Assembly: GCF_003435375.1 (NCBI RefSeq)
Contig: NZ_QWGL01000001.1
Location: 1-64,000, forward strand
Length of the DNA: 64,000 nucleotides
Origin: Clostridium sp. AM34-11AC
GTDB taxonomy: Bacteria > Bacillota > Clostridia > Lachnospirales > Lachnospiraceae
Direction of reading: 5' to 3'
Position numbers and translations under genes: made by a program. Under the pieces are notes generated by a model. It ran no database searches. It was not told where the DNA came from and worked only from the letters and a program-made list of their open reading frames with translations. Below, one piece after another: positions 61,303 to 64,000 of the stretch; position 1 is the stretch's first letter, and the number at the start of each line of letters is the position of its first letter.

Positions 61303-61323
61303 TATATTTTGGAGGCACTCACC

Positions 61324-62052
61324 ATGAAAGATTATGCTGACCTGCATACCCATACCATCGCCAGCGGACATGCCTATGGAACCATCACGGAGATGGTCCA
61401 TGCCGCTGCTTTAAAGGACCTGCCGATCCTCGGCATCACCGAACACGCCCCGTCCATGCCTGGAAGCTGTGGGGAGATGCAGTTTTGTAACTTCAAAGTG
61501 ATCCCGCCGGTCTTAGAGGGCGTCCGCCTTTTATTCGGCTGTGAGTTAAATATCGTAGACTATAAAGGAAGCATCGACCTGTCGGAGAAGATGTTAAAGC
61601 GGTTATCCTACACCGTTGCCAGTCTCCATGATCTCTGTTTAAAGCCGGGAACAAGGGAAGAAAACACCTTCGCTGTCGTCACAGCATTAAAAAATCCATA
61701 TGTCACGATCCTTGGACACCCGGATGACGGAAAATTCCCGCTGGACTACGAGGCGGTGGTGAAAGCCGCAAAGGAACACCACCGGATGATCGAGCTCAAC
61801 AACACATCCCTGACCCCGGGCGGATCCCGCATCCACGCATACGAAAATGACCGGATCATTCTTCCGCTCTGTGCAAAATACAAGGTTCCGGTTATCATGA
61901 ACAGCGATGCCCACTTTACGACGGCTGTCGGGGAACATGGACGGGCGGAGGCCCTCTTAAAGGAGTTAAACTTTCCGGAGGAACTGATCGCAAACTATCA
62001 TCCGGAGATCCTGAAGGAATATATTCCGGATTTAGCTGACTTCCGGGGTTGA
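61324..62052 (+). CDS. PHP domain phosphatase (YcdX-like)
   Basis: A 242-residue metal-dependent PHP phosphoesterase. Metal ligands are seen in DLHTHTIASGHAYGTITEM (about 5-23), ITEHAPSMPG, GCELNIVDYKG, VASLHDLC, LGHPDDGKFPLDYE and MNSDAHFTTAVG, in the order of YcdX/histidinol-phosphatase-like enzymes. I use the ATG at 61324 with GGAGG eight bases upstream; the longer frame from 61309 has no site of its own. A 133-bp element ends 29 bases before it, so its promoter may lie within or beyond the element. Confidence 0.93.
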   Translation: MKDYADLHTHTIASGHAYGTITEMVHAAALKDLPILGITEHAPSMPGSCGEMQFCNFKVIPPVLEGVRLLFGCELNIVDYKGSIDLSEKMLKRLSYTVASLHDLCLKPGTREENTFAVVTALKNPYVTILGHPDDGKFPLDYEAVVKAAKEHHRMIELNNTSLTPGGSRIHAYENDRIILPLCAKYKVPVIMNSDAHFTTAVGEHGRAEALLKELNFPEELIANYHPEILKEYIPDLADFRG

Positions 62053-62106
62053 AACATCTGATAAAAGGGGGCTTGCCTTTACTGCTGGCAGCATATTTCA
62101 GCTGTC

Positions 62107-62153
62107 TGACAGCACAAAAAACGGCTGCGAAGTTTTATTTCACTTCACAGCCG
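62107..62153. terminator. Bidirectional terminator
   Basis: AAACGGCTG-GAAGT and ACTTC-CAGCCGTTT form a stem at about 62116-62153 with a T6 tract on the minus side (62114-62119). It ends the secreted-protein gene at 62183 and probably also the converging PHP gene. Confidence 0.85.
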
Positions 62154-62182
62154 TTTCCTCTTTCGTAAAAATCATTCCAGAA

Positions 62183-62626
62183 TTACTTCAGCAGTTTGTC
62201 GACCTTCGCCCACAGTGCCTGCAGTTCCTTCTGATCGCTCAGACGGTCTTTCTGGATCCGGATAATATTCTCCAGCGCCGCATTCGCGCCGTCCGCATTT
62301 AACTTCTCGTCACAGGTCTTCTTCGCCTTTGTGTACGGGTCCATGCTCTCCTGATCCTCTTCCTGCTCTGCCTGGAGCTTCCGGATCTTCTCCACAAGCT
62401 TTACCACCTCGTCCGACGGGTTCTTTACATCCTGCCAGTTTAAAAGGTGGGTATTGTTCTCCGCGTTGATCGTATCCAGTGCAATACTGTTCTTTAACAT
62501 CGTTTTCCAGTTGTCCGAGATCGCCGTCTCATACGTCTGCTTCGCAGTCTTATTATCCGCAAAAGCTGTCAACGGCATTCCCGCAAGACATACCAGAAGA
62601 CCGAATAAAAATAAAATCCTCTTCAT
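62183..62626 (-). CDS. Secreted helical protein of unknown function
   Basis: A 147-residue protein with a clear signal peptide (ILFLFGLLVCLAGMPLTAFA, cleavage after about residue 23). The mature part is charged and helical with likely coiled coil (DEVVKLVEKIRKLQAEQEEDQESM) and two Lys-rich helices. I do not recognise the family. AGGAGGAC precedes the ATG. It lies downstream of, and in the same orientation as, a sensor kinase gene; 200 bases separate them. Confidence 0.75.
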   Translation of the reverse strand: MKRILFLFGLLVCLAGMPLTAFADNKTAKQTYETAISDNWKTMLKNSIALDTINAENNTHLLNWQDVKNPSDEVVKLVEKIRKLQAEQEEDQESMDPYTKAKKTCDEKLNADGANAALENIIRIQKDRLSDQKELQALWAKVDKLLK

Positions 62627-62827
62627 CTTCGTGTCCTCCTCATTGCAAGCTGATAATCAATCTCTTGACACTTTCGTGCTCCCGAGATACTAAAACATCT
62701 GAAACCCGCCCGATTTTACTTTTTATTCAATCGGTGGATATTTTCCATGTTCCGTTCATTCAAAGAATATCTGCAAATGTCTGCTTATCACACTTACAAG
62801 TCCACTCTCTGAACTGTTATCATCTTA

Positions 62828-64000
62828 TCACACTTCTGTCCATTCTTCTACGGCAAAGCTGCGGCAATCCTGCGGCAGTATGATCGTAAATATGGCACCT
62901 TCCGGCGAGGCTTTTGCCGCAATATCGCCTCCCATGTACTCCATGGAGCGTTTTGCGATGGAAAGCCCCAGCCCGTGATTTCCGTTCTTCCCTTTATAAA
63001 AGCGATCGAACAGATGAGGAAGATCGTCTTCTAGGATTCCCGGCCCGTCGTCCCGGATCGTGATCTTTAGCTGCTCCCCGTTCTCCTCCACTGAGATCCA
63101 GACCATCTCCTTAGCGTAGCGGATACAGTTTGATGTCACATTCGAGAACGCCCGGCCTAAAAGCATCACATCCGAGATAATCTTATGCTCATCCCCCGGC
63201 AAAAATTCCAATTTTATTTTTTTCTGGTACGCAAGTCCCTCGAGGCGCTCGATCTGGTCCTCGATGTACTCCCGGATCCCCAACTCCACCGGCACGACCT
63301 GGTACCGCATCTGGTCCATTCTCGTCAACGTCAGGATCCCGTCAACAACTTCCGTCAGGCGGCTGCTCTCGTCCAGGATCACGCCTGCTGCCTGGGAGAC
63401 ATCCTCAAAGACGCCTCTCTGGATTCCCTGGGCATAACCGCTGATGGACATAAGCGGCGTTCTGAGCTCATGGGACGCGTTCTGGAAAAACACACGCTCC
63501 GCCTCGTCCGCCTTTAAGAGATTGTCCTGCATCTGGTTGATCTCGTTCTCCAGCTCGTAGAGCTCCTTTACGTTAGTCCCAGTCTCGACTTTCTTAAACT
63601 TCTTCTCACCGATTCCCCGGGCTGCTTCGCAGAGACGGCTCACCGGAGTCGAAATACTTCCCGCAACGAACCAGAACAGCACAATGGACACGCCCGCCAT
63701 CGCTCCCATGATCATGAGCACCAGTCTCGACACCTCATTTAAGATCACGCTGGTATCGTGGATCGGACAGTATAAGAGCACATTCTGGACATGACCGGGC
63801 CGGTTCTGACCCACATCCAGAAAATAGAGCATATATTTTGTGTCACCGATGGTCTCCTCCGTGATCTCCCCGCTCTCGAACGCCGGATCATTTCCGGTCA
63901 TTCTCGTCAGGAACTCCGAGTACATCTGGGTCATCTCCGGCTGGTCATCATAGTTTTTCGGATACAGCACCCGGTACTTGTTTCCGATCACCAGCATCTT
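62828..64000 (-). CDS. Sensor histidine kinase, partial
   Basis: The last 390 codons of a kinase whose 5' end lies beyond the window (the frame is open at 64000). A sensor part of about 75 residues is followed by a helix (LVLMIMGAMAGVSIVLFWFVAGSI), a HAMP linker (STPVSRLCEAARGIGEKKFKKVETG), the phospho-acceptor His in FFQNASHELRTPLMSISGYA, an ATPase N-box FSNVTSNCIRYA and DDGPGI, FYKGKNGNHGLGLSIAKRSMEYMGG. The response regulator gene is presumably upstream, outside the window. Confidence 0.92.
   Translation of the reverse strand, partial: KMLVIGNKYRVLYPKNYDDQPEMTQMYSEFLTRMTGNDPAFESGEITEETIGDTKYMLYFLDVGQNRPGHVQNVLLYCPIHDTSVILNEVSRLVLMIMGAMAGVSIVLFWFVAGSISTPVSRLCEAARGIGEKKFKKVETGTNVKELYELENEINQMQDNLLKADEAERVFFQNASHELRTPLMSISGYAQGIQRGVFEDVSQAAGVILDESSRLTEVVDGILTLTRMDQMRYQVVPVELGIREYIEDQIERLEGLAYQKKIKLEFLPGDEHKIISDVMLLGRAFSNVTSNCIRYAKEMVWISVEENGEQLKITIRDDGPGILEDDLPHLFDRFYKGKNGNHGLGLSIAKRSMEYMGGDIAAKASPEGAIFTIILPQDCRSFAVEEWTEV

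Noticed and set aside
1..64000. CRISPR arrays and tRNA or rRNA genes
   Set aside because: No regularly spaced direct repeats and no cloverleaf or rRNA-like sequence were seen in any intergenic region; the repeats present are the dispersed elements described.

Overview
The window reads as chromosomal DNA of a Firmicute of the class Clostridia, most probably a gut Lachnospiraceae. The grounds are the ribosomal/ECF gene order, a Tn1549-type conjugative element, abundant cell-wall-binding-repeat proteins, an S-layer-homology protein and lipoprotein-style PstS. The genus cannot be fixed from sequence alone. Nearly all genes lie on the minus strand, so most operons read from high to low coordinates. 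I ran no database search; family names are recalled from motifs and architecture.

Region 1 (1-10.6 kb) is the right part of an integrative conjugative element next to rpsI. In transcription order it carries parA, parB, small accessory genes, a replication-initiator-like gene, a KilAC/Bro-N antirepressor, DUF4313, PcfB (DUF3801), VirD4 coupling protein and Maff2. A complete group II intron with its maturase splits virD4, and removing it restores the reading frame exactly. The 5' end of a second related intron interrupts the Maff2 gene at the window edge.

Region 2 (10.6-25.6 kb) is the conserved block ecfA1-ecfA2-ecfT-truA ... rplM-rpsI. About 10 kb separates truA from rplM. It holds a sodium/solute symporter with a two-component system (kinase plus sigma54-type regulator), and a 5-oxoproline cluster (Nramp-like transporter, pxpA, pxpB, pxpC, YcsI-like hydro-lyase) matching the B. 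subtilis ycsFGI-kipIA set. A broken MATE gene lies beside rplM.

Region 3 (25.8-35.7 kb) has two secreted cell-wall-binding-repeat proteins, a MacAB-type export system, an SLH protein, DUF2752, homoserine dehydrogenase and an ACT protein. Region 4 (36.2-40.7 kb) is the phosphate operon pstSCAB-phoU. Region 5 (41.2-52.3 kb) makes an envelope or exopolysaccharide: TPP enzyme with an unusual C-x2-C-x2-C insert, epimerase, three GT2 transferases, polyprenyl-phosphate sugar transferase and an LCP ligase. Region 6 (52.7-64 kb) has a third wall-binding protein, a two-gene micro-operon, HAD hydrolase, a trigger-factor-like lipoprotein, M18 aminopeptidase, dtd, a small alarmone synthetase, an S1 protein, a PHP phosphatase, a secreted protein and a truncated sensor kinase.

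The least expected content is between genes. Four intact 133-bp elements have inverted ends and 8-bp target duplications (two subfamilies, plus truncated relatives). A separate 130-bp structured repeat occurs twice, each copy abutting the T-tract of an intrinsic terminator. None of these small elements encodes a protein; they look like non-autonomous mobile elements that move into promoter and terminator regions.
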